From Verrucomicrobiota bacterium (GTDB lineage Bacteria > Verrucomicrobiota > Verrucomicrobiia > Methylacidiphilales > UBA1321), in contig JABDHJ010000007.1 in NCBI GenBank assembly GCA_013285645.1, positions 49,452 to 113,451 of the forward strand: DNA of 64,000 nucleotides. The letters are read 5' to 3'. Position numbers and translations under genes: made by a program. The notes under the pieces were generated by a model. That model was not told where the DNA came from, ran no database searches, and worked only from the letters and a program-made list of their open reading frames with translations. Positions 8,525 to 19,941 of the stretch are shown one piece after another. Every line of letters starts with the position of its first letter. Position 1 is the first letter of the stretch.

Positions 8525-9562
8525 ATGCATTTTACTTCGGCGCGACTCGCGGAAATTCTTGGCGCCTTCTCGCGCATCAAAATCCTGGTCATCGGCGACC
8601 TTATGCTGGATGAATTTCTCTGGGGCAAGGTGACGCGTATCTCGCCCGAAGCACCCGTGCCTATCGTCGATGTCCAGCGCCGGGCTTTCTATCCGGGCGG
8701 TGCAGCCAATGTGGCGTTGAATCTCGCCAGCTTGGGGGCGCAGACGGGACTGGCGGGCGTTATCGGCCAGGACGAACCGGGATTGCACTTGGTTCAGATT
8801 CTTAAAGAAAAGGGAATCGCGACTGACAATACTCGCGCGACATCTTTACGCCCTACTACCCACAAGACCCGCATCTGCGCAATCACCCGGCAGGTCCACG
8901 ATCATCTCGAGATTGAGGACCAGCAGCAAATCGTGCGGTTGGATGAAGAAACGCGCGCAGCGTTGGATCCCGAGAGCAAGAAATGGCTTTTTGACCGGTT
9001 GCGCGGCGAGATTCGCAACTACGATGCCGTGATCTTCTCGGATTATGCCAAGGGGTTGATCGACCAGGAACTGCTCACTCTTGTCATTAATGAGGCGAAG
9101 TCCCAGGGGAAAATCGTGGCGGTCGATCCGAATCCGAACAATCCCTGCAACTGGTCGGGTGCCACGGTGCTAAAACCGAACCGGCGCGAAGCTTTTCTGA
9201 TGGCCGGGTTGCCCTATGCGCTGGACGAGGCAGCCGTGTTGCAAGCCGGAGCTGTTCTGCAGAAAACGCACACGATCCACCATCTGCTCATCACGCTGAG
9301 CGAAGCCGGTATGTTTTTGCTCGAACCGGGAGCGAAACCTTACCACACACCAACTCGGGCGCCTGATGTCTCGGACGCGTCCGGCGCGGGCGATACATCC
9401 ATCGCTGCGTTTACCCTGGCGCTGGCAGCGGGAGCTACGGGGATTGAGGCGGTGGAGATCGCCAATCACGCGGCAGGAGTTGTTGTCGCCAAGCTCGGTA
9501 CAGCCACCTTGAATGTGGATGAATTGCATGAAATGTTTGTTAAAATGGAAGGTCTGATATGA
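8525..9562 (+). CDS. rfaE1: D-glycero-beta-D-manno-heptose-7-phosphate kinase (RfaE/HldE domain I)
   Basis: 345 residues, PfkB/ribokinase family. Seen are GDLMLDEFLWGKVTRISPEAPVP at 24-46, the glycine-rich YPGGAANVALNLASLG at 56-71 and the catalytic DASGAGD at 284-290. This enzyme phosphorylates heptose-7-phosphate at C1 in ADP-heptose synthesis. There is no nucleotidyltransferase domain, so the split rfaE1/rfaE2 arrangement applies and the partner is not in the window. It overlaps gmhB, the next enzyme of the pathway, by an ATGA. Confidence 0.93.
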   Translation: MHFTSARLAEILGAFSRIKILVIGDLMLDEFLWGKVTRISPEAPVPIVDVQRRAFYPGGAANVALNLASLGAQTGLAGVIGQDEPGLHLVQILKEKGIATDNTRATSLRPTTHKTRICAITRQVHDHLEIEDQQQIVRLDEETRAALDPESKKWLFDRLRGEIRNYDAVIFSDYAKGLIDQELLTLVINEAKSQGKIVAVDPNPNNPCNWSGATVLKPNRREAFLMAGLPYALDEAAVLQAGAVLQKTHTIHHLLITLSEAGMFLLEPGAKPYHTPTRAPDVSDASGAGDTSIAAFTLALAAGATGIEAVEIANHAAGVVVAKLGTATLNVDELHEMFVKMEGLI

Positions 9563-10149
9563 AAAGCCGCGCTGTATTTTTTGACCGGGACGATACGTTG
9601 ATGGTCAATGTCCCCTATCTGGGAGATCCGGGGCTCGTGGAGATTTTTCCCGAGGCGGCGGCGGCGCTCTACGAGTTGCGTCAGGCGGATTTCTGGCTTT
9701 TCGTGGTGAGCAATCAGTCGGGCGTGGGACGTGGGCTGATTTCGCGCAGCCAGGTTTTTGCGGTGAACGCGGAGATGAAGCGACAACTCGATGGCGACTA
9801 TATCCACGCCTTTTATCATTCCTTTTCCGCACCGGACGATCCCAAGGCCACGGACCGCAAGCCTTCGCCCGAGCTTCTGCTCAAGGCCGCCGAAATCAAT
9901 AATATTGATCTTTCGCAGTCGTTTTTCGTGGGCGATCGCCTTTCCGACATCGAATGCGGAATCAACGCGGGATGCCGCACGGTGCTGCTGACGCATCTGA
10001 AATCGAGCCGATTCAATAGCGCTGATCCCGAGGATGCCCTGGCCCGGGACAAGGCCCATTATATTGCCGAAAACTTGGTTCAGGCCGCGCGATGGATTCT
10101 TGAGGTCACTTCAACAACGCCTAATCTCAAGACTCACGAATTGGAATGA
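9559..10149 (+). CDS. gmhB: D-glycero-beta-D-manno-heptose 1,7-bisphosphate 7-phosphatase (HAD family)
   Basis: 196 residues. HAD motif I is FFDRDDTLM (Asp9 and Asp11), motif II is FVVSNQSGVGRG, and the late motifs are RKPSPELLLKAA and FVGDRLSDIECG. The enzyme removes the 7-phosphate made available by the kinase encoded just upstream. The usual GmhB zinc loop with several cysteines is missing between motif II and RKPSP, so it belongs to the zinc-free type or to a related HisB-N-like phosphatase. Context favours the heptose function. Confidence 0.85.
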   Translation: MKSRAVFFDRDDTLMVNVPYLGDPGLVEIFPEAAAALYELRQADFWLFVVSNQSGVGRGLISRSQVFAVNAEMKRQLDGDYIHAFYHSFSAPDDPKATDRKPSPELLLKAAEINNIDLSQSFFVGDRLSDIECGINAGCRTVLLTHLKSSRFNSADPEDALARDKAHYIAENLVQAARWILEVTSTTPNLKTHELE

Positions 10150-10490
10150 AATCGAAGGCCATGAATTTTTCTCTTTCATCTGTTCTCTGGATAGTCCTGC
10201 CCCTGATGTGGGAGGGAATGAACCTGGCGATGAAAAACTTCGTGGATACTATCGAGAAGGAAGCTCCCGATATATGGGAGAGACTAGGCAAGCCAAAGTA
10301 TAACGCTTTCGGAGGTGTTAAAGGAATGAACCGCGAAGAGTTTAGAGCGATTTTGAAACCGGGGGCATACAACGCACTCAACAATCCAAAGATTTCTCGG
10401 GCCGGGCTTTGGGTTCACATTTCCTATAGAGTTTTGTTTGGGTCGGTAGCAGTCGTTTTGATTTATTATGTGTTTCTTAGAAAAAGCTAA
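10146..10490 (+). CDS. Small membrane protein of unknown function in the heptose-Kdo operon
   Basis: 114 residues; the ATG overlaps the gmhB stop (ATGA) and the stop lies directly before kdsB, so it is translated with the operon. Hydrophobic segments are at about 8-25 and 88-110, with a soluble middle section (IEKEAPDIWERLGKP, AFGGVKGMNREEFR). The DNA is AT-richer than its neighbours. I do not recognise a family. The tight coupling supports a real gene, perhaps envelope-related. Confidence 0.65.
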   Translation: MKSKAMNFSLSSVLWIVLPLMWEGMNLAMKNFVDTIEKEAPDIWERLGKPKYNAFGGVKGMNREEFRAILKPGAYNALNNPKISRAGLWVHISYRVLFGSVAVVLIYYVFLRKS

Positions 10491-12862
<2,372 letters not shown>

Positions 12863-12895
12863 GATTACGTTTGGATACCTTAAAAGGCGAATTTT

Positions 12896-13066
12896 GTGAA
12901 ATCTTGGCCCGAAATTCCTCGTTCCGCCTTGGTCGCTTTTGATGCTGAAATTGCCCGTGACCGAAAGAGCAAATCTCTTCAAAAACTGGGAGACAGTCCA
13001 GAGGAAGCCGTGGCCACCTTAAGTCAGTTCGTGCATAAGCCATGGACTAAGGAGGCCAGGAAGTGA
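12896..13066 (+). CDS. Possible small protein downstream of pyrG
   Basis: A 56-codon frame begins at GTG with AAAGGCG about 8 nt upstream and ends TGA. The product starts VKSWPEIPRSALVAFDAEIA and ends VHKPWTKEARK; it is charged and helical in style, without membrane segments. Supporting points are the ribosome site and the ordinary codon use; it is too short for family recognition. It sits 33 nt after pyrG and just ahead of another small gene. Confidence 0.4.
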   Translation: MKSWPEIPRSALVAFDAEIARDRKSKSLQKLGDSPEEAVATLSQFVHKPWTKEARK

Positions 13067-13091
13067 CTATTGGAATGGAAAGGCACTCTAG

Positions 13092-13295
13092 ATGGATAGG
13101 AATCTAAAAGCCGCATTATTCCTAGCACTTGTCATCTGCTTTTTCAGAGTGGTTTTTCATGCCGCAGAGGCCATCCATCTGATTCCGATGTCTTCTTCCG
13201 ATCTCGTGTCTGGGCACATTGACGACGCTGTAGTCTATGGAATTCTCGCTTTAATTTTTTGCTACGTCATCTACAGAGTTCGCACAAAAAAGTAA
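13092..13295 (+). CDS. Small two-helix membrane protein
   Basis: 67 residues with hydrophobic helices at about 6-22 and 44-62, joined by an acidic loop (SSDLVSGHIDDAVV) and ending in the positive RVRTKK. There is no recognised family. It is AT-richer than pyrG and kdsA and is followed by repeat sequence, which fits the pattern of small accessory genes in this window. Confidence 0.5.
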   Translation: MDRNLKAALFLALVICFFRVVFHAAEAIHLIPMSSSDLVSGHIDDAVVYGILALIFCYVIYRVRTKK

Positions 13296-13365
13296 TGCGA
13301 GCCCCAAGTTACTCTCATTCCCAAGTGCACCTTGGAAACTAGGAATGCAAAAAGCAGACTGAACT

Positions 13366-13393
13366 GGTCCTTCGACAAGCTCAGCATGACGGA
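13366..13393. repeat. Single copy of the CATCCTGAGC-type palindrome upstream of kdsA
   Basis: A 28-nt unit matches the 284-311 copy apart from two or three substitutions (GGTCC for GATCC, GCATG for GGATG). A degenerate TTCCCAAG-type hairpin lies just to its left at about 13318-13337. The remaining sequence to the kdsA GTG shows no gene. Confidence 0.75.
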
Positions 13394-13461
13394 TTAGTAA
13401 CCGTGAAAGCGTGAATTGCCATTCGCCTCGGCACAGTTTTTTGGTAGAGTGACCGCTTCCC

Positions 13462-14268
13462 GTGAAAAAGAATCCGCCCTCCACCTCGACTAAAAGCTTC
13501 TTTCTTGTCGCTGGCCCTTGTGTGCTTGAATCCGAAGCACTCACGCTTTCCATCGCGAAGCATCTGGTGGAGTTGACTGCTGATCTCGGTATTCCCTTTA
13601 TTTTCAAGGCATCGTTCGACAAGGCCAACCGGACCAGCGGCAAGGCATTTCGCGGCCCGGGTCTAGCGCAGGGACTGAAAATTCTCGCGGGGGTCAAGAA
13701 GCGTTTTGGCTGCCGGGTGCTCACGGATATTCACGAAGCGGGCCAGATCAAGACCGCCGCGAAGGTCATTGATATCCTGCAAATCCCCGCCTTTCTCTGC
13801 CGCCAGACCGATCTTCTCGTCGCGGCGGCGAAGAGCGGTCGCGCGGTCAACGTCAAGAAGGGGCAATTCCTGGCTCCGGGCGACGTCGATAATATCGCGG
13901 CCAAGTTGCGCTCCGCAGGCTGCAAGGAGTATTACATCACCGAGCGCGGAACCACGTTCGGCTATAACAATCTCGTCGTCGATATGCGCAGCCTCGCGCT
14001 GATGCGCCAGGCCGGGCACCCGGTTATTTTTGACGCAACCCATTCCGTGCAACGTCCCGGCGGCAATGGCACGAGCACGGGCGGCGACGGCAGCATGGCT
14101 CCCGTCCTGGCCCGCGCGGCGGTGGCAGCGGGGATCGACGGCCTGTTTATCGAAACCCACCCTCAACCTGCCCAGTCCCCGTCCGACGGCCCGAACATGA
14201 TTCCACTTGCGCAGATGGAGGGCCTGCTGCGAACTTTAAAGGCGATCCATGAGGCCTCTCGTTCTTAG
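13462..14268 (+). CDS. kdsA: 3-deoxy-8-phosphooctulonate synthase
   Basis: 268 residues from a [36 protein letters not shown] and the C-terminal [12 protein letters not shown] are hallmarks of KdsA, which condenses arabinose 5-phosphate with phosphoenolpyruvate. KANRTS binds the substrates, and the cysteine of the AGPCVLES stretch is at the position used by metal-dependent forms. It opens the kdsA-lptC-lptA-lptB block; its last codons overlap the start of lptC by 20 nt. Confidence 0.96.
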   Translation: MKKNPPSTSTKSFFLVAGPCVLESEALTLSIAKHLVELTADLGIPFIFKASFDKANRTSGKAFRGPGLAQGLKILAGVKKRFGCRVLTDIHEAGQIKTAAKVIDILQIPAFLCRQTDLLVAAAKSGRAVNVKKGQFLAPGDVDNIAAKLRSAGCKEYYITERGTTFGYNNLVVDMRSLALMRQAGHPVIFDATHSVQRPGGNGTSTGGDGSMAPVLARAAVAAGIDGLFIETHPQPAQSPSDGPNMIPLAQMEGLLRTLKAIHEASRS

Positions 14269-14875
14269 CGTTGGAATCTGCACATGCGTCCTGGGCGCTG
14301 CCTGGGCGCAGACCGACAACGATGCCGCCCCGACCCAACAAGTGCCGGTGGGCCAGACCTTCCGGAATTTCGAGTTCCCAATTTACCAGGACGGCCAGAA
14401 AAAAGCGTCGCTCACCGCTTCGCAAGCCACGGGCATTACTCAAAATCGCGCGGAAACCAAGGATGTGAAAATCGAGATCTACGATAATGCCGTGGTGACG
14501 ACAACGATCACCTCGCCGCAGGCCGATCTTTACGTGGCCGAACAAAAGATGCGCACGAGTCACACGGTGCAAATCGAACGCTCCGACATGGAAGCCACCG
14601 CCCAAAACTGCGATTTCGACTTGAAGACCAAAAAATATATTTTGCGCACCAACGTCAAGGTCACGCTCAAGAATTTCGATCCAGGCACGAGCCTGACTCC
14701 GGCAGCGTCCAGTTCCGCTTCGCCAGCCTCAGCAGCAACAAAGACACCCGGTGCTACGTCTTCATTGATGACACCCCGTTCTTTACTCAACTCGGATTCC
14801 ATGCCTGAATCGCCTGGAACCATGTCGCTCACCAATTCGGCCCCGATCTCGCCCTCCAGCCCTGACTCCAAATGA
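14249..14875 (+). CDS. lptC: LPS export periplasmic protein, LptC-like
   Basis: 208 residues with an N-terminal signal ([18 protein letters not shown]). The beta-rich core ([43 protein letters not shown]) resembles the LptC/OstA fold that passes LPS from the inner-membrane transporter to LptA. The last 70 residues are Ser/Pro/Ala-rich and probably disordered. The subunit assignment rests on modest similarity plus position between kdsA and lptA-lptB; it could also be a second OstA-like protein. It overlaps lptA by an ATGA. Confidence 0.7.
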   Translation: MRPLVLSVGICTCVLGAAWAQTDNDAAPTQQVPVGQTFRNFEFPIYQDGQKKASLTASQATGITQNRAETKDVKIEIYDNAVVTTTITSPQADLYVAEQKMRTSHTVQIERSDMEATAQNCDFDLKTKKYILRTNVKVTLKNFDPGTSLTPAASSSASPASAATKTPGATSSLMTPRSLLNSDSMPESPGTMSLTNSAPISPSSPDSK

Positions 14876-15408
14876 ACCTGCTCAATCGCATCCCGCTTCT
14901 TTCCGTTGTCTTGCTGCTGGCATGGACCTTTCCGTCATCGGCCCAGACGGCGGACACCTCCAGCCCTGATACGCCGCCGGCAGGTAGCACGGTGATTACT
15001 TCAGACGAGTTGCATTCCGACCAGACGACCCATACCTCCATTTTCAACGGGAATGTCGTGGTAGTCGGCACCGCCTTCAACCTCACTGCCGATGAAATGA
15101 AAGTGATGTTTAACAAGGACAACAAGGTGGATCATATCATCGCGACGGGTAATGTCGTGATCACGCAACCGGGACGCGTCACCCACTCCGGCCGGGTCGA
15201 TTATTTTCAAGTTGATGACAAGTTTGTCCTGACCGATCAACCGGTGATCGTCGATCATGGAAATCAACTCTCCGCCCCAAAAATCACCATTTACCGGACC
15301 AATCAAACGTTGGTTACGGAAGGCAAACCCTGCAAAACCATCCTGGTAAACGGCGGCATCGGTTCCAGCACCCCGACTTCCACTCCCGCCCCTCTTCCTC
15401 AACAATAA
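14872..15408 (+). CDS. lptA: LPS transport protein LptA (OstA-like)
   Basis: 178 residues with a signal peptide (LLSVVLLLAWTFPSSAQ). The OstA core shows VITSDELHSDQTTHTSIFNG, VVVVGTAFNLTADEMKVMF, IIATGNVVITQPGRVTHSG and YFQVDDKFVLTDQPVI, the repeated strand pattern of the LptA beta-jellyroll that bridges the periplasm. The C-terminus is a Thr/Pro-rich tail. lptB starts 7 nt after its stop. Confidence 0.88.
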   Translation: MNLLNRIPLLSVVLLLAWTFPSSAQTADTSSPDTPPAGSTVITSDELHSDQTTHTSIFNGNVVVVGTAFNLTADEMKVMFNKDNKVDHIIATGNVVITQPGRVTHSGRVDYFQVDDKFVLTDQPVIVDHGNQLSAPKITIYRTNQTLVTEGKPCKTILVNGGIGSSTPTSTPAPLPQQ

Positions 15409-15415
15409 CGGAGGC

Positions 15416-16726
15416 ATGAAACACCGCTTACCCCAGCCCAAATCATCCCGGATCGTACGATCCCCTGAATCGCCCGTGGATGAAATAGCCCGCCAGATTG
15501 ACAGTAGCGCCTCGCTGCCGAAGACTCGCCGGGCCACGCCACCGCCGCTTCCCGTCGTGAAAAAATCCTCGAGCAACTCTTCTTTCATCGAACCCCCGCC
15601 AAGCTCCGTGCTTTCTTCCGACTCGAAGACTGCCGCATCTGATTCCCCTGCATCGCCACCCATCGATACCAAAATCGAAAAGACGCCGGTTAAAGAAAAT
15701 AATGCGGATTCGTTCGAGCCCTTTTCTTTTTTATCGGGAGTCGAAAGCCCGTCGGTTCCCGAAGTCAAACCTAAGGAAACTCCGGCCCCCTCAGTTCCCG
15801 AAGCCAAAGACGCCGATAAAATCAACTCGCCCCTGCAGGCCACCCAAACGACACCCACGGAACAAAAGATAGTCGACTCCCCCAGCACCGCCAAGCGGAA
15901 GACCCGGCGCGTAGAACCTCCAACTTTGCCGATTGAAACCCCGGTCACGGCAGCGGCTAAAAACGAACCACCCGTCATGAAGACCCCGGAGAGCGACCCG
16001 AATTCCTATCTCATCGAGACGCGGGGTCTGGTCAAACAATACGGTGGACGACGCGTGGTCAATGGCGTCGATATTCACGTCGGTCCGGGCGAAGTCGTCG
16101 GGTTGCTGGGCAAAAATGGCGCGGGGAAAACGACTACATTTTATATGATTGTCGGTCTCGTGACGCCCACCATCGGCCATGTCTATATGGGCGATGAGGA
16201 CGTCACGCGCATGCCGATGTATCGGCGCGCCCGGCGCGGCATTGGCTACCTGCCACAGGAAGAATCGATCTTTCGCAAGCTGACCGTCGAGGAAAACCTG
16301 CTCGCGATCCTTGAAACGCTTCCCCTCACCGAAGAGGAACGCGATGCCCGCTGCGACGAGTTGCTCGCGGACTTCCATCTTGAACATGTGCGAGAGAATG
16401 TCGCCATCACGCTCTCCGGCGGGGAAAAGCGACGCGTGACCATCGCGCGCGCGTTGGTCACGTCGCCCACTCTTCTCCTGCTGGATGAGCCCTTTGCCGG
16501 CGTCGATCCGATGGCCGTGCACGACATCCAGGAAATCATCCAGAAGCTCAAGAACAAGGGCATCGGCGTCCTGCTCACCGATCATAGCGTCCGCGAAACC
16601 CTCTCCTCGGTCGATCGCGCCTATATTATCGACGATGGGCGCGTCGTCTCCGAAGGCACCCGCGAATTCATCCTGAACGATCCCATCGCGCGCGAGATTT
16701 ATCTCGGGCACCGGTTCAGCATGTAG
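15416..16726 (+). CDS. lptB: LPS export ABC transporter ATPase LptB with long disordered N-terminal extension
   Basis: 436 residues. From about residue 196 it is a complete LptB: LIETRGLVKQYGGRRVV, Walker A GKNGAGKTT at 232-240, signature LSGGEKRR, Walker B LLLLDEPFAGVD and the switch histidine in LLTDHSVRE. Residues 1-187 are Pro/Ser/Thr/Lys-rich and almost surely unstructured (ATPPPLPVV, FIEPPPSSVL). A second in-frame ATG at 15977 begins MKTPESDPNSYLIETRG and would give a normal-sized LptB, but it has no clear ribosome site, while 15416 is preceded by GAGG. The ATPase powers LPS extraction from the inner membrane. Confidence 0.93.
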   Translation: MKHRLPQPKSSRIVRSPESPVDEIARQIDSSASLPKTRRATPPPLPVVKKSSSNSSFIEPPPSSVLSSDSKTAASDSPASPPIDTKIEKTPVKENNADSFEPFSFLSGVESPSVPEVKPKETPAPSVPEAKDADKINSPLQATQTTPTEQKIVDSPSTAKRKTRRVEPPTLPIETPVTAAAKNEPPVMKTPESDPNSYLIETRGLVKQYGGRRVVNGVDIHVGPGEVVGLLGKNGAGKTTTFYMIVGLVTPTIGHVYMGDEDVTRMPMYRRARRGIGYLPQEESIFRKLTVEENLLAILETLPLTEEERDARCDELLADFHLEHVRENVAITLSGGEKRRVTIARALVTSPTLLLLDEPFAGVDPMAVHDIQEIIQKLKNKGIGVLLTDHSVRETLSSVDRAYIIDDGRVVSEGTREFILNDPIAREIYLGHRFSM

Positions 16727-16774
16727 GAGCGGTCGTCCTCTTCGACAAGCCGGGAAAATCGGTTACTTATATTT

Positions 16775-17398
16775 ATGCCCTTGCGCGTTAAAATTTGCGG
16801 GATCACGAACCGGATCGATGCGGAGGCTGCCATTGCGGCGGGCGCGGATGCCCTGGGCTTTATCCTCTACGACAAAAGCAAACGGTTCATCCCCATCGAA
16901 GCAGCCATGCACATCGTCGAGACGCTGCCACCTTTTGTGCAGACGGTGGCTGTAACGGTCAATGCCATGCGGGAGTTCACCAATCTCGGCTGGAGGAAGC
17001 AGCTCAAGACTTTCAACCTGGCACAGTTGCACGGGCTGGAATCGCCGGTTCACGTCCGAGCGGTTAGCAAATACCTGCCTGTCATCAAAGTTTTCCCAGC
17101 GGACCAAACCGCGACGGCTTTGGAAGCCTACGAGGTATCGGCATTCATGCTGGATACACCCTCGAAAGACCACGGCGGCACGGGCAGGATTTTCGATTGG
17201 AATCTGGCGGTCGAATTCAAAAAACGGACGAGAAAGCCACTTATCCTCTCCGGCGGACTGAACCCCGAGAATGTTGCGAAAGCAGTTGAAATAGTGCATC
17301 CTTATGCTGTCGATGTCAGCAGCGGAGTCGAGGCTTCCCCGGGGAAGAAAGACCATGCCAAGCTGCGCGACTTCATCCAGATATGCAAAAGCTTGTAA
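16775..17398 (+). CDS. trpF: Phosphoribosylanthranilate isomerase
   Basis: 207 residues, a (beta/alpha)8 barrel. [28 protein letters not shown] is the TrpF signature with the catalytic cysteine in KICGIT; the catalytic aspartate region is [15 protein letters not shown], and the phosphate site is [10 protein letters not shown] with [15 protein letters not shown]. It catalyses the Amadori rearrangement of tryptophan synthesis. It overlaps trpB by 16 nt. A short fragment of the CTTCGACAAG repeat lies upstream at about 16741. Confidence 0.95.
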   Translation: MPLRVKICGITNRIDAEAAIAAGADALGFILYDKSKRFIPIEAAMHIVETLPPFVQTVAVTVNAMREFTNLGWRKQLKTFNLAQLHGLESPVHVRAVSKYLPVIKVFPADQTATALEAYEVSAFMLDTPSKDHGGTGRIFDWNLAVEFKKRTRKPLILSGGLNPENVAKAVEIVHPYAVDVSSGVEASPGKKDHAKLRDFIQICKSL

Positions 17399-18582
17399 CC
17401 CAAGTCCCTGACGCGACGGGCCATTTCGGTCCGTATGGCGGCATGTTCGTGCCCGAGACGCTAATGGCACCGCTGCACGAACTCGCCCAAGAATACGAGA
17501 AGGCGAAAGTCGACAAGGCGTTTCGCAACGAACTGAAATTTTTGCTCGAGGAATATGCGGGTCGACCCACGCCGCTCTATCGCGCGGAACGGATGACGCA
17601 GCGGCTCGGCGGTGCAAAGATTTATCTCAAGCGCGAGGACCTGCTCCACACCGGCGCGCATAAAATCAACAACGCCCTCGGTCAGGTTTTGCTGGCACGG
17701 CGCATGGGCAAAAAACGGGTCATCGCTGAGACGGGCGCGGGGCAGCATGGCGTGGCCACGGCTACCGTCGCCGCGCGATTTGGATTGGAATGCGTTGTCT
17801 ACATGGGCGCGGTCGATATGGAGCGACAGGCGCTTAATGTCACCCGAATGCGCTTGCTCGGTGCAACCGTGGTGCCCGTCACAGCGGGACAAAAGACGCT
17901 CAAGGAAGCGGTCAACGAAGCGATGCGCGACTGGGTGACCAATGTCCGCACGACCCACTATATTCTCGGCTCGGCCCTCGGCTCGCATCCCTATCCGATG
18001 ATGGTGCGCGATTTTCATCGCGTGATCGGTGACGAGGCTCGTCGTCAGATTCTCGAACGTGAGGAACATCTTCCCGATGTGCTCCTCGCCTGCGTTGGCG
18101 GTGGCAGCAATGCCATTGGCCTTTTCTATCCGTTCATCGGGGACAAGCATGTCCGTTGCATTGGCGTCGAGGCAGGCGGACACGGTATCAAGCCCGGACA
18201 ACATGCGGCGCGGTTCCAGGGTGGCGCCTTGGGAGTGCTACAAGGCGCGCGGACATTTATTCTTCAGGACAGCAACGGGCAGATCATGAACACGCATTCG
18301 ATCTCCGCCGGACTCGATTATGCCGCCGTGGGCCCCGAGCACGCATACCTACGCGACGAGGGCCGCGTCGAATACACCTACTGCACCGATGGCGAAGCGC
18401 TGAAGGCTTTTCGTTTCCTTAGCGAGACGGAAGGAATCATCCCCGCCTTGGAAAGCGCGCACGCCGTCGCAGAAGCCATCAAGCTCGCGCCCACCCTGCG
18501 CCCCGACCAGACGATCATCATTTGCCTCTCCGGTCGCGGTGACAAGGACGTGCAGCAAGTCGCGCAGATGTTGGGGCTATAA
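17383..18582 (+). CDS. trpB: Tryptophan synthase beta chain
   Basis: 399 residues. The N-terminal [17 protein letters not shown], the PLP lysine Lys94 in [31 protein letters not shown], and the phosphate-binding VGGGSNAIG are diagnostic. It condenses indole with serine. trpA does not follow; a GIY-YIG element lies downstream instead, and trpC is at 55.5 kb, so the tryptophan pathway is scattered. Confidence 0.98.
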   Translation: MQKLVTQVPDATGHFGPYGGMFVPETLMAPLHELAQEYEKAKVDKAFRNELKFLLEEYAGRPTPLYRAERMTQRLGGAKIYLKREDLLHTGAHKINNALGQVLLARRMGKKRVIAETGAGQHGVATATVAARFGLECVVYMGAVDMERQALNVTRMRLLGATVVPVTAGQKTLKEAVNEAMRDWVTNVRTTHYILGSALGSHPYPMMVRDFHRVIGDEARRQILEREEHLPDVLLACVGGGSNAIGLFYPFIGDKHVRCIGVEAGGHGIKPGQHAARFQGGALGVLQGARTFILQDSNGQIMNTHSISAGLDYAAVGPEHAYLRDEGRVEYTYCTDGEALKAFRFLSETEGIIPALESAHAVAEAIKLAPTLRPDQTIIICLSGRGDKDVQQVAQMLGL

Positions 18583-18610
18583 TTTGTCGCGTAAGCGACT
18601 CCCTAAAAAA

Positions 18611-19041
18611 TCCGTCATCCTGAGCGAAGCGCAGCGAAGTCGAAGGACCTCTAACTATTCCTGCCTTTTCCGCCTATGTACTACGTCTACATCGTCACTA
18701 ACAAGAACAACTCCGTGCTCTATATCGGGGTAACCGGCTTTCTGGAAGGCCGCATGCACGATCATCGGGAACGCCTCGTCGAAGGGTTCACCAAGTGGTA
18801 TCAGGCGACCAAATTAATTTACGTGGAAGATTATCCCGATCCAACAAGCGCCATTCAACGCGAGAAACAGTTGAAAGGTTGGCGCAGAGAGAAGAAGGTT
18901 GGCTTAATTCAAAAATTGAATCCTTGTTGGAATGATCTTTTTGAACAAATGATCGAAGACATGGATATGCGACTTTTTGAAAGGGCAAAACGCGGGGAGC
19001 AAAATAATTAGAGTTCCTTCGACTTCGCTCAGGATGACGGA
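18611..19041. mobile_element. Candidate minimal element: GIY-YIG gene bracketed by inverted dispersed palindromes
   Basis: The left end (18611-18647) and right end (19015-19041) are inverted copies of TCCGTCATCCTGAGCGAAG...TCGAAGGA. They match perfectly except that the left copy carries a 10-nt extra repeat unit (CGCAGCGAAG). The only content is the GIY-YIG gene, whose stop lies 3 nt before the right arm and whose start lies 28 nt after the left arm. Gene-less relatives of the ends occur throughout the window. No target duplication was identified. Mobility is inferred from structure. Confidence 0.55.
18676..19011 (+). CDS. GIY-YIG nuclease superfamily protein (UPF0213/YhbQ-like)
   Basis: 111 residues. 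The GIY-YIG core is visible: YVYIV at 3-7, LYIGVTG at 15-21, Arg26, catalytic Glu63 in AIQREKQLKGW and the late Asn82 in KLNPCW. Single-domain proteins of this kind cut DNA or are of uncertain role. It is compact, with no DNA-binding extension. Inverted copies of a dispersed palindrome immediately flank it, which links it to mobility and not to the neighbouring trpB or yicC. Confidence 0.88.
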   Translation: MYYVYIVTNKNNSVLYIGVTGFLEGRMHDHRERLVEGFTKWYQATKLIYVEDYPDPTSAIQREKQLKGWRREKKVGLIQKLNPCWNDLFEQMIEDMDMRLFERAKRGEQNN

Positions 19042-19068
19042 TTTTAATAAATTAAAAAAATAAAAACT

Positions 19069-19941
19069 ATGCGAAGCATGACTGGCTACGGTCGCGGCAC
19101 GGCGACATTTGATGGGCGGCAGATTGCCGTGGAACTGAGTTCGGTTAATCGCAAGCAGGCCGAGATTGCGCTCTCGTTGCCAAGGCCCTTGCTGGAATTG
19201 GAGCCGCGCGTGCGGGACGAGATCAACGCGCATATTTCGCGTGGACGGCTGACCGTGGCCATCGGTCTCCATGCCAAGGACGGCAAGCGCGGAAGCGGGA
19301 TCAATGTCGCGGCGGCCAAGGCATACCGCGAGCAGCTTGAGACGTTGAGTAAGACGTTGAAGCTGAGCGGAGAGATCACGCTCGACCAGGTATTGCGCGG
19401 ACCGGGCGTACTCGATTCGGAAAATGCAGAGATCGAAACGGAGGCCGCATGGCCCGCCCTGCAAAAAGCGCTCAAGGCCGCCTTGGACCAATTCGTCAAG
19501 ATGCGGAAAAAAGAGGGAGAAGCTCTTTCCGCCGATCTACGCAAACGCACCCTCGCGATTCAAAAGAATGTCAAAACGATCAGCGTCCTTGCCCCGAAAG
19601 TCATGGAACATCATCGCGGCCTTCTGCTCGAACGCGCCGCCAAGGCCGGACTGGAGATTGAAGCTTCCGACGAACGACTCCTCAAGGAAATCGTCTTCTT
19701 TGCCGATCGCAGCGACATCTCTGAGGAGTTGACCCGCCTGCGCAGTCACCTCGACCAATTCTTCGGCCACCTCGCCAAGGACGAGCCGGTGGGCCGCACC
19801 CTCGATTTTCTCCTCCAGGAACTGTTCCGGGAAACCAACACCATCGGAAACAAGGCCAATTTTCTCGCCATCAGCCAGATTGTCGTGGGGATGAAAACAG
19901 AGTTGGAAAAATTACGGGAACAGGTTCAGAATATCGAATGA
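19069..19941 (+). CDS. YicC/YloC family endoribonuclease
   Basis: 290 residues. MRSMTGYGRGTATFDGRQIAVE opens the N-terminal domain, and the C-terminal domain carries DISEELTRLRSHLDQFF, GRTLDFLLQELFRETNTIGNKA, the conserved DUF1732 signature. Members of this family are endoribonucleases that act on small RNAs. It overlaps gmk by an ATGA, the usual partner order (yicC-gmk). Confidence 0.93.
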   Translation: MRSMTGYGRGTATFDGRQIAVELSSVNRKQAEIALSLPRPLLELEPRVRDEINAHISRGRLTVAIGLHAKDGKRGSGINVAAAKAYREQLETLSKTLKLSGEITLDQVLRGPGVLDSENAEIETEAAWPALQKALKAALDQFVKMRKKEGEALSADLRKRTLAIQKNVKTISVLAPKVMEHHRGLLLERAAKAGLEIEASDERLLKEIVFFADRSDISEELTRLRSHLDQFFGHLAKDEPVGRTLDFLLQELFRETNTIGNKANFLAISQIVVGMKTELEKLREQVQNIE

